Of a stretch of DNA of 64,000 nucleotides, positions 47,201-59,469 are shown one piece after another. The stretch is from positions 871,482 through 935,481 of the forward strand of contig MNCI01020094.1 in the NCBI GenBank assembly GCA_015680685.1, read 5' to 3'. The position numbers and the translations under genes are program-made. The notes under the pieces were generated by a model. That model searched no databases and had not been told where the DNA came from. It saw only the letters and a list, made by a program, of their open reading frames with translations. This stretch comes from Gnetum montanum. Its lineage: Eukaryota > Streptophyta > Gnetopsida > Gnetales > Gnetaceae. Within the stretch, counting starts at the first letter, position 1. Each line of letters begins with the position of its first letter.

Positions 47201-49430
47201 CCCAACTATACTTCATGGAGATCAAGTGGCGGTTCGAAGAGGCGAAGACAGGGAAGCTCACTTTGCCACTCCCCTATCTAATTTGGAAACTATCTCAATG
47301 TGCTAGAATCCTTGGTTATACCAATGATGTATCCCACAAAGCTCAAAATGCTTCTTTTGCAGAACTACTCAAACCAACGCCTCCGAGAAAAGATCTTGGA
47401 GAGGAAGAAGAATAGGAGGAGCAGCATCCAGAGCATAGATACATCATCCAACTGGGGCAAAAACTCGAATAACTTAGGAACCAGTTGGTGTAGGCCAAGA
47501 AATAGTAGGAAGAAAGACCTAGCCATAGACCATAGTTTGAACAACTACCACCGCCGTCTCAACCACCTTAGCAATAGCTACCAATTTATGATTATAAACC
47601 TGCACTTAATCATCTCTGGTAGATCTCAGACCTCATGAGTTTGGAAACACTTGATGACTCAAGTCTCTTTTGAGTTCTTGATGATGCTGTCTAGACCAAG
47701 GTATTTTATGATCCTACCATAGGGCAGGTTTCACTCTAGTCTGGATGAGAGGCCCAGTGGTCACAACGGATCTCTGGGAATGCCACATCATTTCAAGTAT
47801 TTTTTGAAAGTGATGAAGGGGATACATTTGTAGTCATGCAATACTAGGATGTGGCAGGTGCAACAGAAGTTATCAAGGATTACATTAAAGAATCCTTTAA
47901 TGTCCCTATTGTACCACCATCAAATCCTATAGGTGCACGAGATGTGCAAGCATTGGTTGGTTCTACCATGACTCCAGTTGAACACAAGGATATGTTGGAT
48001 AGATTGNATTCTACCATGACTCCAGTTGAACACAAGGATATGTTGGATAGATTGCTGCAAACAAGGTAGGTAATGACCTCCCTGTTCAACATCCCTAACG
48101 ATGTCACTACAACACAGTCCAAACTGATTTCAACTAAAGGAAAACTTATCATCACCAAGCATAGGGTCTAGCATGTAGAAGCAGAAGCCCAAAGGCTTCA
48201 TCAAGAGATAATGGAGACTTTTCAAATTGAGCAATTGGCTCAGATGATAGAAGAGAATAAAACCCTAGCATGAGAAAGAGAGTACGCAGTATGGGATGCT
48301 TCCATTGCAGAAGCACAAACCCATGCATATCTCAAGGTCCTTACTTCCCTACAAGAAGAAAATAAGCAGTTAATTGCAACGAATAATAGGTTGACCATCA
48401 TTGAGCAACAAAAGAATTTTCTAGAAGAAAGCATCCACTAGCTAAGAGAGCAGCTAGTGTAGGTAAACCATGAGATGAGTTTCCTTGCCTGAGAAAATCG
48501 AACCCTCTCTATGGAAGAGGTATGCACTATTCAACAAAAGTTAGCCATTGAAATAAGCATGTGGTAGTACGAGGTCAAAAAGCATGAGTGCCTCAAGAAG
48601 CTTCTATGACTAGGTGGGCATGTACAAAGAAGTCATTAAAAAACATTTGAATGACAAAGGACCAGATAGATTCCTTTGTGGCCCAACGATTTGACTAGAG
48701 AAACATCCTAGATACATATGCCCTTGCCCACCAAGTGGAGGTTAAAAGCTAGGACCTACAAATTGCTGATCTAAAAGAGTACATGGAGTTGGCCAATCTT
48801 TGATATGCCAACTTGGCCATGTTGACAGCAGGGGGCCCACACAATGAGTTGGAGAGGTAGGTAGCCACCACATACGTGTTGTATGAAAAAGAGGTTGTTG
48901 ACAATAAGTAGCTCTTGACAAGCTAGTAGTCGCAATTGCAGAATTTAATGTGGTTAAGGTGAGCTACCATTGACAAAAAGATGTAGTTGCAAACCTGTCT
49001 AGATGCTTCATTGATTACTAAGAGTTGAGAGATAAGGACAAGACATTTGAAGAGGAGAGACAGTAGTTTGTATCTTGGTATGTAAAAGCCAATTAAATGT
49101 TTCTGTAGCTACCGTGTCTATGGGATGTGTTAGTTTCCTCACACATTAGATCATTTTCATGGACTATGCATGATCCTAGGATAGAGGAGGATAAATTTCA
49201 ATCACTGCTACATCATCACAAGCCTCCAAAACTAGGAGATAAAGGCAAAGGAAAGGAGATTTCGGAAGAGCCACCACCTTGGCACAATGTAGTGGCTCCA
49301 TCATTCCTTTTTTCCTTAATTTTGATTCTTGTAATCGGTCATCATTCTATTGCAATAAAGCACCTGTACAATGTAATGATTGTCTTTTCAGTCAATAATC
49401 CCATACCTTTCATCATTTTCTACAAAACTT
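47200..49430 (+). pseudogene. Post-pol ORF of element E, 5'-truncated
   Basis: Begins in the folded domain ('FEEAKTGKLTLPLPYLIWKL', corresponding to C's 'KENEKGRKTLPFTCLIKNIC'). A Gln/Pro-rich linker and a long coiled-coil follow: 'HAYLKVLTSLQEENKQLIAT' near 48330 and 'LTAGGPHNELER' near 48830, which match C at 42250. It has many stops, several of the CAG-to-TAG kind. An assembly artefact lies at 47961-48054. The frame resembles the tail of C's ORF throughout. Confidence 0.7.
47961..48054. other. Undetermined base flanked by an exact 46-base duplication
   Basis: The single N is at 48007. The 46 bases before it (47961-48006) recur exactly at 48009-48054. This is the usual mark of a closed assembly gap with overlapping ends, rather than a biological repeat. 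Confidence 0.9.
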
Positions 49431-49461
49431 GAGGGTGACTTTTCATTTATTCATGCAAGTA

Positions 49462-50047
49462 TGATGAGTCATCATCTACATTAGAAGTGATATCAGGGCT
49501 CTGATATCATGGATCCAATATTGGAGATTTAATATCGGGGTCAGTAAGGAATGTTGGATATCCAATGTCATTTCTACCATGCTTGCCTATAAATATCACA
49601 TGGGATTCATGGTGTGTGAGAGTGGGGGAGAGATACATAGATAGATAGGTAGAGATAGAAGATAGACAGAGTCAGTTAGAAATTTTCAAATTTTAGTTCC
49701 AATGTATGCCCGCAGTGTGATGTTTATGGTTGCAAGGTGTCCTTATTCGAGTGTGATGTGCTTGGACACATTACATGTTTGGTAATAAAGATCGAGATCA
49801 TTTACATCATTGTAGCATCCACTTTGCATTTGTGATTTTCTTAGATTAAAATTTTAATGTCTTTATTTATTGTTATTTCCAATTAATGTTATTTACATTC
49901 CTCATCATTAAGTGGAATGAGTACAACCAATTGTGAACACATAAGCGTATTATCTGGTAACCTAGTAGTGATTAGTGTTTGGTAATCCCAACAACAACTG
50001 CATGAATCCCAAGGTGCGTATGGACAATCGGGTTCAGATACTCATCA
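49462..50047 (+). repeat. LTR L5 (5' LTR of copy D)
   Basis: TGATGAGTCATC to ...CTCATCA. It contains GATATC palindromes, 'cctataaatatcac' as TATA, the family block 'ttattcgagtgtgatgtg' with 'aataaagatcgag', and two primer-site-like motifs at 49955-49970 and 49979-49995. Its last ~90 bases are shared with L6, so they belong to the LTR. Confidence 0.72.
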
Positions 50048-50739
50048 CCTTAGGTTAAATGTAGGATTTATTTCATACCTTTAGTTCATCAACTCTTTAT
50101 TATCATTCCATAGTATGAGTAGCATTAAATCATTACATCATATACCTCACTTTAGACTAAACCATACGTGACAAAGCTTCCACTAGTTTGATATGGGAAG
50201 ACAATGAATAATGAAGCACAATAACTATCTTAGAACTCACAATTAGCCCATCCATGAAGTTCAACTAGATCGTGTGTACATGCTCGTATTCATATGGTTG
50301 GGCATAGGGGTACCTCACCACTCCTCAAGCATAAAACATAAAATAATAAAAATCATATTCCTAGATTACACTTAATCATACCTTTTTGCATCACAAATAT
50401 AATTGAGAAGACAATGAATAATTGTTATGGAAAAGTTCACTTCTTAGAAAACTAGTGTATTGAAAGAGATAGAGTCAGTGAAATTTAACTGGATTGCACA
50501 TGAACACTTCATGATTTGTATGGTTGTCCATAGGGGTACATCTACTTGCTCATTGCCAGTGCTAGTGTCAGGGACTCTTTTTGTTTGAAACATGTGATAT
50601 CTAGATTTAGTGAACATCATTAACATTATTGGACAAAGCCTAAGGTCAAAATAATTCTTAAATAACATAATCACATAAGCACATTAATATTTTATTTGTA
50701 TTAAAAAATGTATTCTTCTCATAGGTGTGATGATACTAA
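50048..50739 (+). other. Leader of copy D
   Basis: Non-coding. 50160-50320 matches the minus-strand fragment at 45230-45410. Confidence 0.55.
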
Positions 50740-52560
50740 ACTACTTGTCCCTTAAGAATGTAAAGTTGTATATAATCATCTAGATGAGTATGTGCTTGAT
50801 TTTACCTTCATCTTGCATCATGATGAACAACTACAATGGTGTGATATGGAAGGAAACATTGTAATGTATCCTAATTGATTTGTGCCCATGATGCTACTTC
50901 AAGCTCTTAAGAAGTTGGGAATCCAAGATCTTTAAGAGGAGTAAATTATGCATGATTACAACTACTAGGACTACCATCCCATAAAACACAAGGTAGCAGA
51001 GATTAAAACTAGGAGAAGCATCATGACTTTGTGAAGGAGAAAATATTTACTAATCCCTTGTTCCTTCTTAATTAAGATGAGATTAAGAACCCTTCCTCTG
51101 AGGGCTCTTAGCATGAAAATTCTCCACTCGTTGTTACTGGTGATGGGGGTGTGGCCCTAAATCTATGGTCCACTATCAATAATCCAGGTTTAGGTAAATA
51201 TGGAAGTCAAGGTAGGGGATTGGATAAATATCAAGATCATAAGAAAATTGACAAACATGGCCATGATAATTGAAGGGAAGTTGGTAAATACCATCATGGT
51301 GGCAATCCTCCTACCTCTTCATTTACATTTTCTTCTTCCTCTTCTGGTTATGAAAAACAACATAGAAGGAAAAACCATGATGGAGGTGAATGATAGGGCA
51401 ATAATGATGATTGTCAATCCCATAATGAAAAAAGGGGTAACAAAGGAAATCATTGGTGAAAATGACATAATGATGATGATGAGCCTTTACTAGCATTTCA
51501 AAGCATGCTAAATATTGTAGAGGCTATAAAAATTCCAATTAGGCAAGTGAAAGATAGTTAGATAAGATGGCTTGATATGAATAATATTCCTATATTTGAG
51601 GGGGAAATATAATTATGATCCATCTTCAAGATTTTCACAATGCCTATTCCTTACAAAATATTGAAAATGATTGACAAAAATCAAAGCTATTTCTTAGGAC
51701 ACTCATCAAAGAAGTAGAAAGATGGTACTAATCTTTGGAGCCAAAATCTACTCATCGATGGGATACAATGATTGAGCTATTTAATGATAAGTATTAGAGG
51801 TACTTGAGAGTATCTAATTTGAGAAGACAAATCCAAGGATGGAAGCAAGGAAACCATGAACCCTTGGATGCTACCATGGGCAAATACTATTATCATATAC
51901 ACAGATGCCCTGGCCATGGTTATTCTCAATGGGAACAACTTTGCCATATCATAGATGGACTTAGATAAGAAACAATAAGAACTCTTAGGGTCTATGACTA
52001 AGGGAGACTATCAAAACTCAAACCCCATCAAATTCAAAGGCTAATTGAGTAGGTAGCAAAATAAGGAGAGTTGAGAAAAAATGAAAGTACAAAGAAATAC
52101 AACAAGGATCTCTCCATCTAAAAAAGGAAGTCTGATTTTGTAATAGTGAGAAGGAATCATCTCATGATGAGGTGGTAAATAGAAACACCTTTCCAATCCA
52201 AAAATCTATCTAAAATTTCAGCTAAGGTGGATAGAATGTAAAATTCATTAGATGAGAAATTCCAAACTACTTTTAAAATCATCAAAGAATCACAAGAGCA
52301 GAGTAGTGATTATAATCGTAGGAGGTGAAAAGAAGCTGAACGTTCCTACCAAAAGGGTAAGGACAAGATTGCCATAGTAGATGAAGTTTTAGAGACTAAA
52401 TCAAATGATGACAGTGGGTGTGACATTTGCCAATATGAACATCCTAAGGGATGTTGCTCCATTGTGTCACACTTATAGCAGTTAGGGTGTATGCTTCAAA
52501 TCCACAACTAACAAGAAGGAAAGCACCCAGAAGGTTGCCTTATCCTCAAGGAAATCCTAG
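50740..52560 (+). pseudogene. Gag of copy D, decayed
   Basis: A low-complexity N-terminal part (Asn/His/Asp-rich, about 51170-51480) is followed by the Gag core at 51690-52060 ('WDTMIELFNDKY', 'RQIQGWKQGNHEPLDA', 'GYSQWEQLCHIIDGL'). A degenerate zinc-knuckle-like 'CDICQYEHPKGCC' lies at about 52422-52460, spaced C-x2-C-x3-H-x3-C instead of the standard spacing. Many stops. 52593-52979 is a Ser/Pro-rich linker to protease. Confidence 0.68.
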
Positions 52561-53059
52561 GTGATTCCATAACCAACAATAATATTATCCAAGTGAAGTA
52601 CCAGTGCAACTGTATGAGCAATATCAATAGTAGCACCAACCAAAATCATGGAGAATGTCACCACCAAGGAAGTAGTACCCTTATAGAAAACCATATCCAT
52701 ATGAGTATTACTTTCAGCAACCCATGTCTCTATGTGACTCTTCTAGTCACATTTCTTCTTTCCAACATCACTACTATCCTCTTGAATACTACAAAGCTCA
52801 TTCTCCACATTCTAGAAGGGATTCCACATTTTATCCTTACCCTCCTCCTATTTTTGAACCTATTCCTCCACCCTCAACGCAACTACTACCTACTCCTAGT
52901 CATACCAACAAAATACTACAAGGACTATCAATCTACAACTAGTTCATCAATCAAGGGGTTTAGAACCTCATGCTCATAAAAGATCATTATTTTGACCTAA
53001 TAGCCCTACTAAGCCCTCATAGACTTAGGTGTCTAATCACCCTACTCCTATTTCATCCT

Positions 53060-53570
53060 TTGCAAATCATTCCATTAGGTCCCCTTCAAATCAATTGTTG
53101 TCCAAAATCCATATTGTCATGATTACTCATGTTGTATCTAATTGGATCTAGTCTAGCAACTTTCCTAGGAAATTAGCTGATCCTAGGAGTCCTCTTATAT
53201 ATCTACAAATTTCTAGGAATGAACCATGTAGGGCTCTTCTTAATTTAAGTTTTTCATGAACTTGATTTCTCATGAGATGTACATTACCCAAAACCTATCA
53301 CCTCTCAAGAAGAGCAATATCACATTGGAATTGGAAAACCAATCCTTCATTGTTCCATTGGGACTGGTCAAAGACATTGTGATCACTATCTTTGGGTGGT
53401 CTTATCTTGTTGATTTCCTAATAATCAATGTTGAAAACTACAAGGGGAGCTTTTCAATAATTATGGAAAGGGCACAGGTAAGCACTATTTATGCACAAAT
53501 GGACATAAGAGATCTTTCCTTGGAGATGTCAAAGAAAAATGCATTTGGAAAGATCAAGAAGAGATGAGTT
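53060..53570 (+). pseudogene. Protease of copy D
   Basis: The open frame 53256-53567 has 'SFIVPLGLVKDIVITI', 'YLVDFLIINVENYKGSFSII' and 'MERAQ', which follow the C-terminal half of Athila-type proteases (P-x-G-x-v-x-D-v-x-v, DF-x-i, then LGRP, here MERA). The catalytic Asp box is not recognisable. A linker frame at 53760-54047 leads towards RT. Confidence 0.6.
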
Positions 53571-54129
53571 CTATGCATCATGTATAGCGATACAAGGTGA
53601 AATTTCATACAAAAGATTTAGTCTATAAAATGAGCATCTATTTCTGCATGTAAGCAATGTGCACACGAAGTAGATATTCAAAGGTGTCTATATGCAACAA
53701 CCACAAAACAAAAGGACAACCAATGGCTAACTGCTAATTCTGATAGCAACACAATATGCATGGAACCTACTAAGAGCCTGACATGCACTTTTGTTGAAGG
53801 AATGGATGAACTAAATAAAGTTCATCACCAACACTCTAATGATGAAAATGCTAATACCAATTGTGAAGAGTTGCATATCACTAAGAATTTTAAGCAAGAA
53901 CCACTAGAGTTGAAAACTCTACCTACTAACCTAGAATATGCATTCTTCAAAAATGGCAAGGAGGTCATACTTAATGTCAAACTTGCTCTTAAGAAGAAAG
54001 TAAAACTATTGAAAGTTGTCAAAAAATGGCTAATAGCCTTTACTTAGTCATATCTTAAACTCACTAGAATTGATCCACAGATATGCCAACATTGCATTTA
54101 CATTGATCCATCCATAAAGCCAAGGAGGC

Positions 54130-54960
54130 AACGACAATGGTAGTTGAACCCAAAATTGAAACAAATTATCAAAGAGAATATTGAGAAACTCCTTAAGTCA
54201 GGGTTCATCTAGCCCATTGCAGATAGTGAGTGGATCAACCCACTCATGATAGTGCCAAAGAAAGGTGGAAAATGGTAGGTTTGTATTAACTTCAAGCTGC
54301 TAAACATGGCAATGTTTAAAGATCATTTTTCATTACCAATCATTGATCAGGTGTTGGAAACCATATTTAGGCATTGTTATTATAGATTTTTTGTATGATT
54401 ATAGTGGCTATAACCAAATCTAGATTGCACCAAAGGATCAGGACAAAACAACATTCATAAGTCCTTGGTGGACCTTTGCATATTGCAAGATGCCTTTTCG
54501 TTTGTACAATGCCCCTACCACTTTTCAATGCCTAGTCTTAAGTATCTTTCAATAGAAAATAGGTAGTGAAATGAAAGTCTTCATGGATGACTTCTTCACT
54601 TACGGTGCTACATTTGAGTAAGCCTTGAACTACCTTGAGCAAGTACTAAAAATATATGTGGAGAGAAATCTATGACTCAATTGGAAAAAGAGCCATGTCA
54701 TGATCCAAGAGGGCATTGTATTAGGACATTGAATTTTGTAGGAAGGGATCAAGGTGGATCCCAAAAAGGTAATAATCATCCATCAACCATAAACTATTAA
54801 AGATGTTCAGTCATTCCTTGGACACATTAGTTACTACAAAAAATTCATAGAGAATTTCTATAAGATCACAAAACCATTGGTCGAGATGACAAAGAAAGAT
54901 GCTTCTTTCATCTAAACTAGGAATGTGAAGATGTATTCCAAAGCCTTAAGTAGAAGTTTG
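54130..54960 (+). pseudogene. Reverse transcriptase of copy D
   Basis: Across frames: 'EKLLKSGFI.PIADSEWINP', 'MIVPKKGGKW.VCINFKLLN', 'FKDHFSLPIIDQVLE', 'FVQCPYHFS', then the region of the DD box ('VFMDDFFTY' in frame at about 54577). The motif order is that of gypsy RT and it aligns with copy C. At least three frameshifts and many stops. Confidence 0.75.
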
Positions 54961-55370
54961 TAGAGACTCCAATTCTACTAACACTTGATTAGTCTAGACT
55001 ATTCCATATCATGATGAATGCATCTAACTATGTCTTGGGAGCTGTGCTTACATAGTTGGATGATAGGAAATGTCCATATTACATCCACTACACAAGTCAA
55101 AGCATTGTGTATGCACAACTAAATTACACCACTACAAAGAAAAAACTAATGATAGTGGTGTATGATCTAGAAAAGTTTAGGCACTATGTGGTTGCATATA
55201 AAGTATTTGTGCACACTGATCATAGTGTAATCTACTTTCTCATAAACAAGCCAATAGTGAGCTCCCATGTTATAAGATGGATAGTGATCTTGTAGGATTT
55301 TGATCTTAAAATGGTAGATCAAAAGGGAACTAAGAATGTAGTCAGTAATCAGTTGTCTCAATTATGATGG
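54961..55370 (+). pseudogene. RNase H of copy D
   Basis: 'FVETPILLTLD', 'IMMNASNYVLGAVL', 'YAQLNYTTTKKKLMIVVYDL' and 'VFVHTDHSVIYFLINKPIV' are the ordered RNase H motifs, with the Glu of the usual 'TEKE' box replaced by Lys and the Asp of HTDHS kept. The C-terminal 'VSNQLSQL' replaces 'VADHLSRL'. The open part spans 55056-55295. Confidence 0.78.
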
Positions 55371-55429
55371 GATAACAAAGAGAAGGAGAGTCTACCCTCT
55401 AACCAATTTTCCGATGAACTTCTCTTTGT

Positions 55430-56560
55430 CGCTACAATAAATGAAAAAATTCCAATAACACAAAAATGGTATGATGGAATCCTCACTTATCTGCTCACTC
55501 AAGATATGCCAAAAGGTCTAGATCATAGGAAAAAATAACAATTTCTTCATCAGGCTAGGCATTTTTTGGAAATCAATGGACATCTCTACAAAGTGTGTGT
55601 TGATGGTCTAGTTCACTAGTGTGTACCCGACGTAGATGAATTGTGTGTTCTCTAGGATGCTCATGAAGGCCCTTGTGGAGGCCACTATGGTGGGAGATGC
55701 ATAGCCATAAAAATCTTGATGCAGGATACTATTGACCCACAATCTTTAGGGACATCCACCGATTTGTTTGATCTTGTGAATGTTGTCAATGAGATGGTGG
55801 GATAACTACATGAATGAAGGATCCTCAACAATGGATTCAACCACTAGAACCATTTGACATATGTGGCATAGATTTCATGGGTCCCATCACACCCATGTCC
55901 AATGGAAAGGCATATATAATTGTCATCATTGACTATTGTACCAAATGAGTAGAAGCAGTAGTCATCAATGACTATACATCATCCACTACTGCTTGATTTG
56001 TATAACAAAATGTTGTGAATAGGTTTGGTGTGCCATGTATACTGATTTCTAATAAAGGAAAATATTTTACAAGTGCCACTTTTCAAAAACTCATGCAATG
56101 CTTCAGGGTTAAACATACATTAACAACACCTTATCATCCCCAAGCCAACAATCAAGAAAAGGTAACTAACAAGGAGATTACAAAGATTCTAACAAGAACT
56201 ATTAGCAAATATAAGAGATAATGGAGCAAAAAACTCAATAATACCCTTTGGGCCTATTTTTCAACATGGAAGCTCCCTATTGGCTACTGTTCCTACAAGC
56301 TGGTGTATAGGAAACTTCCAGTGCTTCCAATTCAATTCAAACTCTGTACACTCTCAATAGCATATGACTTAGATCTTGACCTAAATATAGCATAAAAAGA
56401 AAGATAAATCAACCTCAATGTGCTAGATGAAAATCAATTAGTAGCCCTATCTTTAAATGAAGTGCACAAGGCATTCAACAAGAAATGTTATGATCTTAGA
56501 ATATGAAAAGTAAAATTTCAACTAGAAGATAAGGTTCTCTACAAGAATCCCACACACGTA
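55430..56560 (+). pseudogene. Integrase of copy D
   Basis: The zinc-binding part has 'HEGPCGGHYGG' near 55660. The core has 'CGIDFMGPITPMSNGKAYII' near 55860 (first Asp kept), 'NRFGVPCILISNKGKYFTS' at 56015 (second Asp is Asn) and 'YHPQANNQEKVTNKEI' (Glu kept). The C-terminal part has 'NVLDENQLVALSLNEVHKAF' and 'KVKFQLEDKVLYKN' up to about 56555. Stops throughout. Confidence 0.76.
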
Positions 56561-58661
56561 CCTCAAAAAAATTCCAAATGTTGTGGAATGAGCCTTATAT
56601 AATTGATGAAACCTTTCCTTCTAAATCCATTATCATATACAAACCTAAAAGCCCAAACAAAAAGTAGTTGGTCAACATCCAATAGATAAAGCCTTTGCAC
56701 AAGCCCAAGCGAGCTAATGAAACAAATACCTCAATGAATGGACAACCATGCTCAATCTTTCGAAGCCACTCATTCCAAATCATGGGGGAGATGACCATCT
56801 ATGCTAATCATTTATATGGCTCCTTAGTTTTTCTATTTTTTTACACATTTTTGTCTTTGCAAAATTGTTTATTTTGCACCTTTTTGATTTTAAAACTTTT
56901 TCCTATTTTACACCATTTTTGTTCTACAACATTGTTAGTACGTTCAAATATTTCATGGGTATTTTACACATTCTTATCTATTTTACTATATTTTTAGTGT
57001 GATTTTCTAATTTTTGTTAATAAACATGTTTTGTTCCAATAGGACATAGTGGTGCCATAGTTGTTACTAATGGTGGTTTTTGCTTAATATTTTGTTTGTT
57101 AATGTCTAGTTTCTATTTCTAAATTTTTATACCAATGGCTAAGTCTTCGTTTCTTTTTCATGTAACAAGTAGTAAGTCCACAACATCCAGCCATTTACAA
57201 ACTCTACTATTTTCCTTGTTTTGAAAATTTGATATCCCTTTTCATTAAATAAACTTTTAATAAATTTGTAACCTTGGTAGTTTCCAGAATTAGGAAGGAT
57301 TCAAAGGTTTACATAGGGTGTGACATTAAGAGGAATTAATACTCTTTGTAGTCTCCTACATGCTTGGGTGCATGAGTGTTTCCGTAGACTTCTTACCATT
57401 CTGTGTCAACCAATAATAGGAAGTTAAATAAAGTCTTTACATGGCATGATTCCCATACAAAAGAGAGAGAGAGAGAAAGAAAAATAAATAAAATAAAAAT
57501 AAAAAAATATGATGGAAATTCAAAGCACACCCCTTAGATAAATAAATGTGCTACAAGCACTAGTTATGGGACTAGAAAGACATGTGCCCATGCTTGAAGC
57601 TCCCTTCGAACCAAGTCCCTCTCTCACTTCCTCCTTATATTTTCTTCTCTTTATGGAATAGTGGTTGTTTTGTGGGAGCACTCTTATGTGTTAAGGAGGT
57701 GGATCGCTGTTGGAGTGGTGATGCAAAGTCATTGAAAATAGTTGGTTTTGGTCTAGACTAAGGATGGATCTTCTTAGGTCATTTAAACACAAAATTCACA
57801 TGGGACTTCTTATGACCTTAATCTAAAATTACATTCCATATTCTCCATCATCTATTTATGCACCTATAACTCACATCACTACCAGTGTCCATGTTCTTGA
57901 TTTTGTGTCTTTGTTTGACATGCTTGAATACTTTGATAGAATCTTTTGGGTTTTGATCCTTAACTTCCATCAACCATTAATCATCTATGGGGTTCATGGA
58001 CTCTGTAGGTTGAGGTTATGTAAGGGCAAACAAGGCATGTTCCTACTATCATAAGGACCTACTTGCATATCTCTTGGTTGGGTTTGTTAAGCACCTTATC
58101 CTTATGCATTCTTACAACTAGAATCTTTCATACACCCATCTTCTACATCAAACCATGTGCTCCTTTACATATTTTGTTATATACACATATTCTCCATCAA
58201 ATTGTTGAATTTTTGAGCTTTCAAAGATCCTCTTCAATGATTTAATGATATTATTGGCTTTTCTGAGACTCCATGGACTTAAAATTCATTCAAAAATTCC
58301 ATGTACTTTTCAAGATATTCAAATTTGAAAATTTTGTCTACATGCTCCATATACGAGGCCCCATTGATAGAGCTGATGCATATACAAAGAACTGTATATG
58401 TGGCCCCATTGATGTAGGGAAAAAATAATATAAATATGCATGAAACCACTTTGAAAATTTCACATTTTCTCACAAACACCGAGGAATTTTTTCAAATTTT
58501 TAGAGCCCATAACTTCCTAACCATTTATCCAAATCACTCTATTCTTTGATCCTATAGCTACCAATGGTAAGCTCTTAGTTGTGGGGGCCACAAATGTGTC
58601 ATTTTTAATAGAAAATGTTTCACCATTTTTTCTAACTTCCACAAAGGTTTAACTTAGAAAT
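56561..58661 (+). other. Non-coding post-integrase region of copy D
   Basis: Matches C 37781-39646. Contains a GA-rich simple repeat at 57459-57510 and the conserved splice-donor-like site G|GTAAGC at 58567. No accessory ORF remains before L6. Confidence 0.6.
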
Positions 58662-59171
58662 TGATGGGATGCGATATCGCATGGGCCACGATATTGCATC
58701 TTCCCCTATGATATTGTGTATGCGATATCACAGTCCACCGCAATGTCTATAAATAAGAAGCAACTCTCCCTTGTTTAGACATACATAGGTTAGAGGTAGT
58801 AAAGCTCTTGTAGTTTGATCACTCCAGAGAGATATTATTTTTCCTGTGTCTGCCCACAGTGTGGTGAATGTAATTGTATGACATTCTTTATTCGAGTGTG
58901 ATGTACTTGGACACGCACATGACCGGCAATAAAGATCAAGATTACTTCATCATTGCAGCAGTCACTTTGTTTATTTAATTGTTATTTACTACTTTCTCTC
59001 TCACCCTTATCTCCTAGTAATGTGGAATGAGTACAACTTGATTACGAGCATTTAAGTGTGACTACTTGGTATCCCAGTGGCGTACCTAGGATCTTCACTT
59101 AGTAATCCTAGTGGTAGTCATGCAGGAAGTCCAAGATGTGTATGGATGATCAAGGAATCGATTGCTCATCA
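58662..59171 (+). repeat. LTR L6 (3' LTR of copy D)
   Basis: Starts TGATGGGATGC and has several GATATC/CGATATCG palindromes near its start (58671-58735), a 'tctataaataag' TATA, the family block 'tattcgagtgtgatgtac' with 'caataaagatcaag' (58891-58942) and two primer-site-like motifs (59066-59080, 59099-59114). Ends ...CTCATCA. Confidence 0.7.
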
Positions 59172-59469
59172 CTGTTGGCACATTTAGCCATTTCATGGAA
59201 CAACAAAGGTGATAAAATATGAATAAGCCATAGAAGATATTCAAAGAAAAAATATATATGATGGTTGAGCCTTATTGATATTTTATACTAGAAGTTTCAT
59301 GTAGAAAATTAGGAAATGAAGATATAATATTTTCATTTTCAAAAGTTAATATCAAGGAAAGAAAAATTTTTCATGCTCTTTTGCAAAGGGAAGGATGAAA
59401 AGAGTTGAAAAGCTAAAAGGGCCGATCCCGTTTATGGATGCTTCAATGAGAAATATCAAAGTCACCATT
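59172..59469. other. AT-rich stretch without genes
   Basis: Nothing recognised. Confidence 0.5.

Larger units (their letters stand above)
46681..50047 (+). mobile_element. Element E: LTR, post-pol ORF remnant, LTR
   Basis: L4 and L5 are close direct repeats around 2.26 kb that contain only the C-terminal two thirds of the post-pol ORF. Gag, protease and pol are absent. The junction at 47200 cuts both LTR and ORF. It is a deletion derivative of the C/D family; L5 is shared with copy D. Confidence 0.7.
49462..59171 (+). mobile_element. Athila-like Ty3/gypsy element, copy D
   Basis: L5, leader, gag, protease, RT, RNase H, integrase, ~2 kb non-coding and L6 in the normal order. It has one RNase H only, and its protease and gag are of the Athila type. 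No 5-base target-site duplication was found. The post-pol ORF found in C is missing although its splice donor is kept. All coding parts are decayed. Confidence 0.75.

Noticed and set aside
47961-48054. A true tandem repeat in element E's ORF
   Set aside because: Exact identity and the N between the copies point to an assembly overlap.
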